64,000 nt of DNA from SZUA-378 sp036652815 (GTDB lineage: Bacteria > Bacillota > Clostridia > Lachnospirales > Lachnospiraceae): contig JAVVVE010000003.1 of NCBI GenBank assembly GCA_036652815.1, forward strand, positions 1-64,000, in the 5' to 3' direction. Position 1 is the first letter of the stretch, and each line of letters begins with the position of its first letter. This document shows positions 7,750 through 16,253 of the stretch, piece by piece. The notes below the pieces were generated by a model. The model was not told where the DNA came from, did not search any database, and saw only the letters and a list, made by a program, of their open reading frames with translations. Both the position numbers and the translations under genes were made by a program.

Positions 7750-8118
7750 ATGAGTATAAGCGAAGAAAGAATCCGTAATAATAAGCAGATAAGACTGCAA
7801 GAAGTGCACAAACAGATTATGATATTAATCTTTACTGTTCTTATTATATTAGTTCTTGCTATTACCTTAGGCAGTACTTTGTCCAAAGCCAAAGACGATT
7901 CTACAAAAGCTCCCCAGTATAAATATTTTACCAGTATTATGGTTGAATCCGGAGATTCTCTTTGTTCAATCGCTTCTGAGCATATGACATTTCACTATCC
8001 TTCGTCCACAGCTTATATAGATGAGGTAAAACATATCAATGCACTCACAGAGGACACGATCCATGCCGGTCAGTATTTGATTATTCCATATTACTCAGAA
8101 TCTTTCATTGGCGAATGA
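7750..8118 (+). CDS. YneA-like SOS cell-division suppressor with LysM domain
   Basis: 122 residues: a charged N-terminus, one transmembrane segment (about residues 23-43), and an extracytoplasmic LysM-type domain (about 60-115, VESGDSLCSIASEH through AGQYLIIPYY). Bacillus subtilis YneA has the same architecture, is divergent from lexA, is under LexA control and blocks division during SOS. Synteny, architecture and the SOS promoter together support the same role. Sequence identity to YneA was not computed. AAGGAGA precedes the ATG. Its 3' end overlaps the convergent recombinase gene by 28 bases. Confidence 0.82.
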   Translation: MSISEERIRNNKQIRLQEVHKQIMILIFTVLIILVLAITLGSTLSKAKDDSTKAPQYKYFTSIMVESGDSLCSIASEHMTFHYPSSTAYIDEVKHINALTEDTIHAGQYLIIPYYSESFIGE

Positions 8119-9182
8119 ACGTTGTCCTGATCTTTCTTATCACGTAGCTGTACAGCGTTTGCAGCCCTACGACGATTTTCATCTTCCATAGCTGCATAAT
8201 GTTTTTTGGTAGTATTAACGTCTTTATGTCCTAGCACATCTGCTACCAGATAGATATCCCCTGTTTCACGATACAGGCTGGTACCATAGGTGCTACGTAA
8301 TTTATGTGGTGTGATTGTTTTGAGATGTGTTACCAGGCTTGCATATTTTTTCACAAGATTCTCAACAGCTCTTACAGAGATTCTACGATTCTGCATAGAT
8401 AAAAAGAGAGCTTCTTCGTGACCGCTATTGGGTATCATATGATTACGTTGTTCCAGATATTCAATCAGCGCCTGATTAACTTCCCCACCAAAATAAATAA
8501 CGGCTTCATAGCCACCTTTTCTACGTATCTTAATTCCATTCGTATTAAAATCAACATCTTTTATATTAAGGCCAACACATTCCGATACACGGATTCCGGT
8601 TCCCAACAGTAAGGTAATTAAAGCCAAATCTCTGACTTTTGTTTTCTCATGGTATTTTGATTGTGATTTGGTTAAATCTGTACCGTCTTCAATTTGATTC
8701 AAAAGAATTGCCACTTCATTTGGTTCCAATCTAACAATCTCTTTTTGATGTAACTTAGGAAGTGGAACCAAGACAGCAGGATTATTATGAATTAATTCAT
8801 TACAATAAAAGAAATTATAAAAAGTTCGAAGAGAAGCAAGTTTTCTTGTTTTTCCACGCTCGTCGTTCGTGACTTGTTTGCCATCTTTTAGATATAATGC
8901 CAGATATTCCGAATATTCCATAATGTCTTCACGTCTCAACTGATCTAACAGTGATAATGGATAATTCACAATATCTGTTTTAGCATAGATTCCATTGGTT
9001 TCATGAAGAAATTCAAAGAAGACTCTTAAGTCATAGGCATATGCTATTTTTGTTCTCGAAGAAGTGGTATCTGCAATACCTCGAAAGAAGTCCTTACAGA
9101 AGGGTGGAAGAGTAGATAACAATGCTCTAAGCTTAAGTACATTCTGACTATTTAAGTCATCATGATAGGATTGCTCCGCCAT
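8091..9182 (-). CDS. Tyrosine recombinase of the Xer type
   Basis: Site-specific recombinase of 363 residues. An N-terminal SAM-like core-binding domain (about 30-150) is followed by the catalytic domain with the complete set: Arg in GTGIRVSE, Lys in RRKGG, His-x-x-Arg in PHKLR, His in LGHKD and the Tyr nucleophile in KKHYAA. The size and the absence of any phage gene nearby favour a chromosome-dimer resolvase (XerS/XerC-like) over an integrase; I did not find a dif-like site next to it. ATG 9182 follows AAAGGAG; the upstream frame extension is unlikely. It lies 14 bases after ttcA and is probably cotranscribed with it. Confidence 0.85.
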   Translation of the reverse strand: MAEQSYHDDLNSQNVLKLRALLSTLPPFCKDFFRGIADTTSSRTKIAYAYDLRVFFEFLHETNGIYAKTDIVNYPLSLLDQLRREDIMEYSEYLALYLKDGKQVTNDERGKTRKLASLRTFYNFFYCNELIHNNPAVLVPLPKLHQKEIVRLEPNEVAILLNQIEDGTDLTKSQSKYHEKTKVRDLALITLLLGTGIRVSECVGLNIKDVDFNTNGIKIRRKGGYEAVIYFGGEVNQALIEYLEQRNHMIPNSGHEEALFLSMQNRRISVRAVENLVKKYASLVTHLKTITPHKLRSTYGTSLYRETGDIYLVADVLGHKDVNTTKKHYAAMEDENRRRAANAVQLRDKKDQDNVHSPMKDSE

Positions 9183-9196
9183 ATATAAAACTCCTT

Positions 9197-9925
9197 TCAT
9201 ACATTGTTTGATTCCGGCCAACCGGAAATATGACCTTTAATAATAGCAGTAAACATTCTTTCTTTTACACCCGGATGATCTGCATTTAATTGCTTTAATA
9301 ATTCTTTGGCATATTCCCTTTTGGTATGTCCATCTACCGGACATGGACTTTTTGCTACAGGAAGTTCATATTTATGAACAAATCCTATAATATCCATCTC
9401 ATTCATATAGAGTAATGGTCGAATAACCGTCAAATCCATTCTATCGAGATATGTTTTTGGGGAAAAACTATGGAATCGTCCTTCAAAAATAAGAGATAAG
9501 AGCATCGTCTCTACCACATCATCCTTATGATGTGCATAAGCAATTTTATTGCATCCAAGCGACTTTAATTTTTCATTTAAAGCACCTTTTCTCATTTTTG
9601 CACATAATGAACAAGGGTTTGATTCTTTTCGATCTTCAAATACTATTTTTGCGATATCAGTCTTTACAATCGTATAGGGAACTTGGAGCTCTGCACACAT
9701 CTGTGATATCTTAGCAAGATCTAAGTTCTGAAAGCCTAAATCAACGGTAATCGCATAGAGCTCATAGTGGATAGGATAGAAGCGCTGTAGTGCATGCAGT
9801 GCGTAAAGGAGTGTCAGACTGTCCTTGCCACCCGAGATGCCGACTGCTATTTTGTCACCTTCTTTAATCATACCATAGTCATCAATGGCTTTGCGTGTAT
9901 AACTCAATACTTGTTGTAATTTCAT
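9197..9925 (-). CDS. ttcA: TtcA-family tRNA 2-thiocytidine synthetase
   Basis: PP-loop ATPase of 242 residues. SGGKDS near residue 30 binds ATP; CSLC at about residue 105 and a later cysteine in KSPCPVDG provide the three ligands of the iron-sulfur cluster characteristic of TtcA, which thiolates cytidine 32 of some tRNAs. The members in anaerobic Firmicutes are shorter than the enterobacterial enzyme, as here. TilS is unlikely because its substrate domain is absent and the CxxC is present. Whether this paralogue thiolates C32 or another target is not shown by sequence. Confidence 0.8.
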   Translation of the reverse strand: MKLQQVLSYTRKAIDDYGMIKEGDKIAVGISGGKDSLTLLYALHALQRFYPIHYELYAITVDLGFQNLDLAKISQMCAELQVPYTIVKTDIAKIVFEDRKESNPCSLCAKMRKGALNEKLKSLGCNKIAYAHHKDDVVETMLLSLIFEGRFHSFSPKTYLDRMDLTVIRPLLYMNEMDIIGFVHKYELPVAKSPCPVDGHTKREYAKELLKQLNADHPGVKERMFTAIIKGHISGWPESNNV

Positions 9926-10036
9926 CGCTTCAATTTTCTTCCTGTCTTAAAACAAATTTATGTTACAATTATATCGCTGATTCGAATAATATGCTATACT
10001 TAATGTAATTATAAATACTAAAGGAGATTGAAATCT

Positions 10037-11305
10037 ATGAAATATCGTTGGGATAAAAAATATTTATATTGGGGTATGACTGCCTTTGGTGTTATTATTG
10101 CGAGTATATGCTTTTACTATGTATTATTTCATGGGATTTCTCTCAGAAATGGCTTAAGAACAGCAGCCGGCATTGCGATGCCTATTATTGATGGTTTAGC
10201 ATTAGCTTATTTGATGTGTCCTATTGTTAATTTTGTAGAAGATAACTTAATATTTCCTCTTTTTAAAAAAGCAAAATTTGATATCAATAAAAAGAGTAAA
10301 AAAATAGTTCGTTTTGTTTCGATTATTATAACGGTATTTATTGTATTTACCTTTATTTATGGATTTTTCTCTATGGTAATTCCACAATTAATTACAAGTA
10401 TCCAAAATATTATACAGCAGTTTCCGGTATATCTGGATAATTTAAGTCAGTGGCTTGGCACTATTTTGTCTGATAATCCTAATTTAGAAGGAATTGCAAT
10501 TCAACTTTTTAATCAATATTCGGGAGAAGTAGAGCATTGGTTAAACCAAAGTTTTCTTCCGCAATTGAACGGTATGTTGATGTCCGTATCGCTGAGTGTT
10601 CTTGGTTTCTTAAAATCTGTTTGGAACTTGATACTTGGATTTATTATAGCTATTTATTTATTAAGCAGTAAAGAATTATTTACAGGACAATGTAAGAAAA
10701 TCATCTATGCCATATTTGAAACAAAGACTGCTAATTTTTTTATTCAAGATATTCGATTTACCCATAAAACATTTAGTGGATTTTTGGGCGGTAAGATTAT
10801 TGACTCCATTATCATAGGCATCCTTTGTTTTATATGTACTAATTTTATAGGAACACCGTATGCACTATTGGTAAGCGTTATTGTTGGTATTACTAATGTT
10901 ATTCCATTCTTTGGCCCTTATTTGGGGGCAATTCCGAGTTCTATTCTTATTTTAATGGTAGATCCGCTGCAATGTTTATATTTTATTATTTTCATATTGA
11001 TTCTGCAGCAATTTGATGGAAACTTCTTAGGGCCTAAGATACTGGGTAATTCAACCGGTATGTCTGCATTTTGGGTTATTTTTTCTATTACCATTTTCGG
11101 AGGATTATTTGGTATCTTTGGAATGTTTATCGGAGTACCGACTTTTGCAGTTTTATTAGCAGCTTTTAAAGCAATTTGCAACCAGCAGCTTCGTAAAAAA
11201 GGATTGTCTACTGATACAAATAAATACCTGGCACTTGATGTTATGAACGGAAAAGAATATGTGAATCTATCCTCATTTTCGGAAAAAGAAGAAGAACCAA
11301 AATAA
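10037..11305 (+). CDS. AI-2E family membrane protein
   Basis: 422 residues with about eight hydrophobic segments in two groups separated by an extracytoplasmic-looking region (about 125-200). The GFIIAIYLL, SVIVGITNVIPFFGPYLGAIPS and QQFDGNFLGPKILG motifs are the conserved core of the AI-2E/PerM/YdiK family. Family members include the proposed AI-2 exporter TqsA and sodium/proton antiporters, so the substrate is open. ATG 10037 has AAGGAG ten bases upstream. It is divergent from ttcA and monocistronic, ending at a repeat-rich 250-base junction. Confidence 0.88.
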   Translation: MKYRWDKKYLYWGMTAFGVIIASICFYYVLFHGISLRNGLRTAAGIAMPIIDGLALAYLMCPIVNFVEDNLIFPLFKKAKFDINKKSKKIVRFVSIIITVFIVFTFIYGFFSMVIPQLITSIQNIIQQFPVYLDNLSQWLGTILSDNPNLEGIAIQLFNQYSGEVEHWLNQSFLPQLNGMLMSVSLSVLGFLKSVWNLILGFIIAIYLLSSKELFTGQCKKIIYAIFETKTANFFIQDIRFTHKTFSGFLGGKIIDSIIIGILCFICTNFIGTPYALLVSVIVGITNVIPFFGPYLGAIPSSILILMVDPLQCLYFIIFILILQQFDGNFLGPKILGNSTGMSAFWVIFSITIFGGLFGIFGMFIGVPTFAVLLAAFKAICNQQLRKKGLSTDTNKYLALDVMNGKEYVNLSSFSEKEEEPK

Positions 11306-11309
11306 AACA

Positions 11310-11373
11310 GATATCTTGTAAATTGGATATTTTATAAATCAGATATTTTACAAACTGGATATTTCCTGTCAGT
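11310..11373. repeat. Degenerate 16-bp tandem repeat, four units
   Basis: Four head-to-tail units beginning GATAT at 11310, 11326, 11342 and 11358, exactly 16 bases apart; the middle two are most alike (GATATTTTAYAAAYYR). It starts five bases after the stop of the AI-2E gene. Confidence 0.75.
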
Positions 11374-11423
11374 ACTATTCGTTAAAGCTGTCTTTTGCGA
11401 ATAGTTCTATTTATGAATAGTAC
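11372..11423. repeat. Inverted repeat GTACTATTC/GAATAGTAC
   Basis: Nine-base arms at 11372-11380 and 11415-11423; a third copy of GAATAGT lies between them. It is next to the tandem repeat and could form a weak hairpin in the AI-2E transcript. Confidence 0.5.
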
Positions 11424-11437
11424 CATGTAATAGCATA

Positions 11438-11480
11438 AAAAAGGAACAGCTTATCTATCTTGGATACACTGTTCCTTTTT
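11438..11480. terminator. Bidirectional terminator between convergent genes
   Basis: A 12-bp perfect stem (11438-11449 with 11469-11480) in which the base of the stem supplies T runs on both strands. The 19-base loop can form a small inner stem. It serves the AI-2E gene (+) and the kinase-like gene (-). Confidence 0.85.
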
Positions 11481-11522
11481 AATCCTATATATTTAATCCT
11501 ATATATTTAATTCTATATATTG
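11481..11522. repeat. 14-bp tandem repeat, three units
   Basis: AATCCTATATATTT at 11481-11494, identical at 11495-11508, and with two changes at 11509-11522, directly abutting the terminator stem. Confidence 0.85.
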
Positions 11523-11555
11523 AATCACATATGAAAAAATCACTTCATAAAGTTC

Positions 11556-12179
11556 TTAAACTTGTTTTTCAAAATTCTCAATATAATGAATCAATAAATC
11601 AACTGTTCCTTCCATACCAAGAACGCTACTGTTAATACAAAGATCATAGCTTTCAGCTTGGCTCCATTTTTTAGAAGAATAATAGTTATAATAACTTTGA
11701 CGCTGTTTATCTTTTTTAAGAATCATATCTTTGGCTTTAGATTCACTCAAATCATATTTTGCACAAATACGTTTCAGTTTAACATCCATATCCCCACAAA
11801 TAAATAAATGCGTGGAATTCTTGTAATCATCCAAAGCATAATCAGCACAACGACCTACAATCACGCAAGGACCTTCACTGGCTATCTTTTTAATTGCATC
11901 AAATTGTGCCAAAAAAACTTTATGACTGATTGGCATATCGACAAAAGAAGAAGAATTATATCCAAAAGAATAGGTATCCATAACTAAATTGTAAAGGAAT
12001 GAATTCGTTGGTCTTTCATCGTGATTCTGAATCATCTCCTCACAAAAACCACTTTCTTTGGCTGCTCTTGTCAATAATTCTTTGTCATAACATGGTATGT
12101 CATAATGTTTGGCTAACTTCTCTCCTATTTCTCTTCCACCGGATCCAAACTGTCTTCCTATCGTTATCACTGTATTCAT
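11556..12179 (-). CDS. Cytidylate-kinase-like family protein
   Basis: P-loop protein of about 207 residues starting MNTVITIGRQFGSGGREIG, the signature of the Cytidylate_kin2 (CMK-like) family common in Lachnospiraceae. It differs from true Cmk: the P-loop is GRQFGSGGRE and the lid region is IVGRCADYAL. Such proteins are usually annotated from fold only, and their substrate is unknown; I do not assign cmk. ATG 12179 has AGGTG nine bases upstream, better than the GTG at 12191. It is the last gene of the long minus-strand cluster, downstream of the RluD-type synthase. Confidence 0.8.
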   Translation of the reverse strand: MNTVITIGRQFGSGGREIGEKLAKHYDIPCYDKELLTRAAKESGFCEEMIQNHDERPTNSFLYNLVMDTYSFGYNSSSFVDMPISHKVFLAQFDAIKKIASEGPCVIVGRCADYALDDYKNSTHLFICGDMDVKLKRICAKYDLSESKAKDMILKKDKQRQSYYNYYSSKKWSQAESYDLCINSSVLGMEGTVDLLIHYIENFEKQV

Positions 12180-12284
12180 AGCATCACTCACCTTTCATGT
12201 CTAGTTCCTATCTATGATAAGTCTTTCTAAGTAGTTATCCATATTATATATAATTTATAGCAATACTTCAACTAAAAGCTGAAT

Positions 12285-13199
12285 TCATTTTCTTAATATT
12301 TCTAATAAATGTATAAAATAATCCGGCAAGGGTGCTTCCACATAGATATATTCCTGTGTTTTTGGATGATAGAATCCAAGTGACATCGCATGCAGCGTTT
12401 GTCCCTCCAGATGATTTGTATTTTTGTGATTGGAATATACCGTATCTCCTAACAATGGATGTCCTATGCTAGCCATGTGAACCCGAATCTGATGAGTACG
12501 TCCGGTCTCTAGCTTACATTCTATATAGGTATATTGAGAAAAGCGTTCGAGTACTTTGTAGTGTGTTATTGCCTCTTTTCCTACTTTACTATGAACAGAC
12601 ATCTTCTTACGATCCGATGGATGTCTTCCAATCGGGGCATTAATACATCCTTCCTCTTCTTTGAGTACTCCATGTACGATAGCACGATAGCATCTGGTAA
12701 TGGTATGCTGTTTTAATTGCTCCGCAATCGATGCATGTGCAATATCATTTTTACAGACAATAAGGGACCCTGTTGTATTCATATCGATTCTATGGACAAT
12801 CCCAGGACGCATTACGCCGTTGATGCCGGACAAATTATCTTTGCAATGATACATAACTGCATTTACCAGGGTATGAGAAAGATGTCCGGCAGCCGGATGA
12901 ACCACCATCCCTTTGGGCTTATTGACTACGAGTACATCTGCATCTTCATATAATATCTCTAAGGGAATATCTTCCGGTTCAATATCAGGTTCTACTGCAT
13001 CCGGTATTCGACAATCGATTTTATCATTTATTTTAACACGATAATTTGATTTAACAGCACAGTGATTGACTACAATAGCTCCTTCTTTGATTAATTTTTG
13101 AATATAAGAACGTGACTGTTGTTCTGCAAGTGCTGCAATACAGCTGTCTATTCTTTCATCCTCTTCTTCTTCCGTTACGGTTATTTGGAACTCAATCAT
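12285..13199 (-). CDS. RluD-type 23S rRNA pseudouridine synthase
   Basis: 304 residues: an N-terminal S4 RNA-binding domain (about 15-75, RIDSCIAAL...SRSYIQKLIKEG) and the RluA-family catalytic domain with HRIDMNTTGSLIV, where the Asp is the nucleophile, and the ETGRTHQIRVHM motif. Position beside lspA is the conserved Firmicute arrangement (ylyB in Bacillus). The usual HRLDxxTSGL is here HRIDMNTTGSL, a minor variation. The exact uridines modified cannot be read from sequence; a 1911/1915/1917-type role is likely. Confidence 0.9.
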   Translation of the reverse strand: MIEFQITVTEEEEDERIDSCIAALAEQQSRSYIQKLIKEGAIVVNHCAVKSNYRVKINDKIDCRIPDAVEPDIEPEDIPLEILYEDADVLVVNKPKGMVVHPAAGHLSHTLVNAVMYHCKDNLSGINGVMRPGIVHRIDMNTTGSLIVCKNDIAHASIAEQLKQHTITRCYRAIVHGVLKEEEGCINAPIGRHPSDRKKMSVHSKVGKEAITHYKVLERFSQYTYIECKLETGRTHQIRVHMASIGHPLLGDTVYSNHKNTNHLEGQTLHAMSLGFYHPKTQEYIYVEAPLPDYFIHLLEILRK

Positions 13200-13223
13200 T
13201 AGATTGACCTTGCCCCTTCTTCC

Positions 13224-13763
13224 TTATTTGATTTCACGTATTTTGTTCTGTTTAAAACTAAGAAATGCAAGGTCATCCTCTTTATATACAAATAATAAAA
13301 TGATGGCAAGCACAGCAGTCGCTACTGTAACATACATATCTGCAACATTAAAAATAGGAAAATTAATACATACTAAATAGATAAAATCAACTACGTAATC
13401 CAATCTGATTCTATCAATCATATTCCCGATTGCTCCTGCTGCAATCATAACAAGAAGAATATGCATGCTGTCATATTTCTTATGATCAGGTGTTTTATAA
13501 AGAAAATACACAATCAGGCTAATAAATACAAGTGCTATAAAAACAAAGAAAAACTTCTGATTTTGTAACATTCCAAAAGCAGCTCCACGATTTTCAAGAT
13601 AGTTAAGCTCCAGAATATCAGGAATAATTGGATAGGGAACTTGATTTTTTAATTTTAAAACAGCAATATATTTGGTAACCTGGTCTAATGCAATGAGTCC
13701 TATTAATAGAAAAATATCCAATAAAAAAAACCGTTTTTTCTTTTTACTGAGTGCGTTATTCAT
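13224..13763 (-). CDS. lspA: Signal peptidase II (prolipoprotein peptidase)
   Basis: Membrane aspartyl protease that cleaves lipoprotein signal peptides after diacylglyceryl transfer. 179 residues with four hydrophobic segments; the conserved blocks NRGAAFGML, GAIGNMIDRIRLDYVVDFI and FNVADMYV are present with both catalytic aspartates. It overlaps the end of aroB by eight bases and is followed 24 bases later by the rRNA synthase. Likely substrates in this window include the DacA-like and PotD lipoproteins. Confidence 0.97.
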   Translation of the reverse strand: MNNALSKKKKRFFLLDIFLLIGLIALDQVTKYIAVLKLKNQVPYPIIPDILELNYLENRGAAFGMLQNQKFFFVFIALVFISLIVYFLYKTPDHKKYDSMHILLVMIAAGAIGNMIDRIRLDYVVDFIYLVCINFPIFNVADMYVTVATAVLAIILLFVYKEDDLAFLSFKQNKIREIK

Positions 13764-14865
13764 ACTTGTCCTCCTCGCTGTAGTGTAATTCTTTTACAGC
13801 TTCCAGGATATCTTCTTCTGTAACTGTTTTATCTATTACTGCACGTCCTATTTTCTTTAATAAAATAAATTTAAGATGTCCTGCTTCCATTTTTTTATCG
13901 GATTTGGTCAAGGATACAATCTCTTGCGGATCAATATCTTCTATTGTAATCGGTAAATTAAATGGCACAAACATATCTCGAATCTCATAATATTCATCAC
14001 TGCTTAATAATTGATGTTGTTTAGAGATATATGCTGCACCCACACAGCCAAGAGCAACACATTCTCCATGTAACAGGGTGAAATCCTTTGCTTTTTCAAT
14101 CGCATGCCCTATGGTATGCCCTAGGTTCAGCAAGGCTCTGTCACCTTGTTCTAATGGATCTTTCTCAACAATCATTTTTTTAATCTGATTACTGCGCATA
14201 ACCATCTCTGTTAAGGTATCTAATTGGCGTTCACCAATCTCATACAGGTTAGTGATCAACCACTCATAGAATACGGCGTCACGAATTAAGCCTGCTTTCA
14301 TTACCTCGCCCATCCCTGAATAAAATTGTCTATCCGGTAATGGAAGTAAAGTCTCTAAATTGGTGTATACCAAACGAGGCATATGAAAAGCACCAACCAT
14401 ATTCTTGTACCGGTCGAAATCAACACCTGTTTTACCGCCAATACTACTGTCCACCTGTGCTAATAAAGTAGTGGGAATCTGTATGAAGTCAATGCCTCGC
14501 AGATAAGTCGCAGCAGTATATCCGGTTATATCACCAACCACACCGCCCCCCAGAGCGATTAAAATATCTTGTCTGGTAAATTTCTCTTCTATTAATACTT
14601 TATAGATCTCTTGTACCGTAATTAAGTTCTTACTTTCTTCGCCACTTGGAAAGGTAAATACGATGGAGCGACAATTCAATTTATCTAATATAGTTTGTAT
14701 GGTATTGGCAAATAGTGGTGCCACGTTTGTATCTGTAACGATACATACTTGTTTTCCTTGCATCTCCAGTGTTTCCAGTTCAGATGTCAGTTCCTCAAAT
14801 CCATGACTGTATACAATATCATAACTTGGTTTTTTATTCACAGTAATCGGTAAGCGTGTTACCAT
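13756..14865 (-). CDS. aroB: 3-dehydroquinate synthase
   Basis: Second step of the shikimate pathway: DAHP to 3-dehydroquinate using NAD and a divalent metal. 369 residues; the GGGVVGDITGYTAATYLRG NAD/phosphate motif, QIPTTLLAQVDSSIGGKTGVD, the metal ligands in GLI-x-E-type helix and NLGHTIGHAIE are intact. Unusually it sits between sepF and lspA instead of with other aro genes; aroC is 33 kb away at 46828. A terminator-like hairpin lies 27 bases upstream of its start. Confidence 0.97.
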   Translation of the reverse strand: MVTRLPITVNKKPSYDIVYSHGFEELTSELETLEMQGKQVCIVTDTNVAPLFANTIQTILDKLNCRSIVFTFPSGEESKNLITVQEIYKVLIEEKFTRQDILIALGGGVVGDITGYTAATYLRGIDFIQIPTTLLAQVDSSIGGKTGVDFDRYKNMVGAFHMPRLVYTNLETLLPLPDRQFYSGMGEVMKAGLIRDAVFYEWLITNLYEIGERQLDTLTEMVMRSNQIKKMIVEKDPLEQGDRALLNLGHTIGHAIEKAKDFTLLHGECVALGCVGAAYISKQHQLLSSDEYYEIRDMFVPFNLPITIEDIDPQEIVSLTKSDKKMEAGHLKFILLKKIGRAVIDKTVTEEDILEAVKELHYSEEDKYE

Positions 14866-14888
14866 TTTTTTATCCTTATCCTTTCATG

Positions 14889-14916
14889 AAAAACTTCCCG
14901 CTGGTGGCAGGAAGTT
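14889..14916 (-). terminator. Terminator-like hairpin between sepF and aroB
   Basis: On the minus strand a 10-bp stem (14907-14916 pairing with 14892-14901, one G-U pair) with a five-base loop is followed by TTTTT. It would end sepF transcripts, or act as an attenuator if aroB is read from the same transcript, because only about 25 bases separate it from aroB. Confidence 0.8.
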
Positions 14917-14944
14917 AAATAGTATCACTTAGTTATCTTTTAGT

Positions 14945-15454
14945 TTAGTTATTCACCGTCGGTACATCAAAAGTGCCGGATAATAAATCTTGAAAGTCTC
15001 CTGAGATATCTACACTTGCCGGAGTAATAATAAATATGTAATGTGAGATTTTCTGTAAATTGCCGCTAATTGCAAAGCAGGAACCGGAAGTAAAATCAAT
15101 AATTCTTTGTGCAACATCCACATCAATCCCTTCCAGATTTAAGACAACGGTTCTATTGGCTAACAAGGTCTCTGTGATTTCTCTTGCATCCTCTACCGAA
15201 TTAGGTTTGATAACACAGACTTCCATTCCGGAAGCACTTCCGTTTCGTTTTGGTTGTTGTCTCATCGGTGTTACCTTGGCATTGGCCTTCTTAGTCGGTT
15301 TGTCTTCCACGATATCGGTATTATCTTTAAGAGTGGAACGCTTTGAGCGTTCTTCTATCACTTCCTCTTCTTCATCCATATACTCATCATCGTAATCGTA
15401 TTCTTCCTCTTCGTTTAATTTCATCGCTGTCAAAAACTTGTCCATAACACCCAT
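14945..15454 (-). CDS. sepF: SepF, FtsZ-ring membrane anchor
   Basis: Cell-division protein that polymerises into rings, binds FtsZ and anchors it to the membrane. The MGVMDKFLTAMKL amphipathic N-terminus, an acidic linker (about 18-75, EEEYDYDDEY) and the C-terminal SepF fold (about 85-170: VCVIKPNSVEDAREI, RTVVLNLEG, AQRIIDFTSGSCFAI) are all present. ATG 15454 follows AAGGAG by seven bases; the ATG two codons upstream is too close. It lies in the Firmicute yggS-sepF arrangement. Confidence 0.96.
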   Translation of the reverse strand: MGVMDKFLTAMKLNEEEEYDYDDEYMDEEEEVIEERSKRSTLKDNTDIVEDKPTKKANAKVTPMRQQPKRNGSASGMEVCVIKPNSVEDAREITETLLANRTVVLNLEGIDVDVAQRIIDFTSGSCFAISGNLQKISHYIFIITPASVDISGDFQDLLSGTFDVPTVNN

Positions 15455-15540
15455 GTTCATTCTCCTTACTGATTTATATCTATATTTATATCCTGTGGTA
15501 TTTCGTTTTCATAGAGTATCTTTAGAAAGCGTAAGCTTTG

Positions 15541-16221
15541 TTATCTTGTACCAAAAATCCCTGTTCCTACACGAATTAAGGTTGCACCTTCTTGTACTGC
15601 AATTGCATAATCACCTGTCATCCCCATAGAAAGTACATTCATATTAACATTATCAATGTTTTTATGGTTTATGTCAACAGATAAATCCTTTAAATTGCGG
15701 AAATATTGTCTGTTTTCTTCGGCATCTTCTACAAAAGGAGCTATGGTCATCAATCCTTGAATACGAATATTGGATAAACCGGCAATTTGGGTTACCAACT
15801 GTATGGCTTCTTCTTTGGTTGTACCAAATTTAGATGCTTCTCCGGCAACATTGACTTCTACCAGAATATTTGCTATGATATTTTGCTTTACCGCCTCCTT
15901 GTGAATTTCTTCTGCCAAGCGCAAGGAGTCAACACTGTGAATTAATGCCACTTTACCAACAATATACTTTACCTTATTGCGTTGCAAATGTCCTATCATA
16001 TGCCATCTGATATCTTTAGGCATGAGTTCTATTTTATCCAGTAATTCCTGTACTTTATTCTCACCAAAATCACGACAGCCATAAGCATACGCTTCTTCTA
16101 ACATCACAATCGGTTTGGTTTTACTGACCGCTATTAATGTGACATTAGCAACATCTTGTCCTGTCATAGAACATGCTTCCATCATATTTTTCTCTACTGT
16201 TCTTATGTTATCGCTTATCAT
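15541..16221 (-). CDS. YggS-family PLP homeostasis protein
   Basis: PLP-binding TIM-barrel protein without known catalysis, controlling free pyridoxal phosphate. The Lys in AVSKTKP is the PLP lysine; GENKVQELLDK, RWHMIGHLQRNKVKYI and the terminal MGMTGDYAIAVQEGATLIRVGTGIFG are diagnostic. ATG 16221 has GAAGGGA nine bases upstream; the TTG at 16230 is less likely. It precedes sepF on the transcript, as in Bacillus (ylmE). Confidence 0.95.
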   Translation of the reverse strand: MISDNIRTVEKNMMEACSMTGQDVANVTLIAVSKTKPIVMLEEAYAYGCRDFGENKVQELLDKIELMPKDIRWHMIGHLQRNKVKYIVGKVALIHSVDSLRLAEEIHKEAVKQNIIANILVEVNVAGEASKFGTTKEEAIQLVTQIAGLSNIRIQGLMTIAPFVEDAEENRQYFRNLKDLSVDINHKNIDNVNMNVLSMGMTGDYAIAVQEGATLIRVGTGIFGTR

Positions 16222-16253
16222 AGTAATCAATCCCTTCTTTATTAATCTATTAA

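Noticed and set aside
8091..9182. Integrase of a mobile element
   Set aside because: No phage or transfer genes, attachment repeats or tRNA neighbour are visible; the gene fits a chromosomal Xer recombinase.
11310..11522. CRISPR-like repeats
   Set aside because: The units are contiguous with no spacers and only 14-16 bp long; no cas genes nearby.
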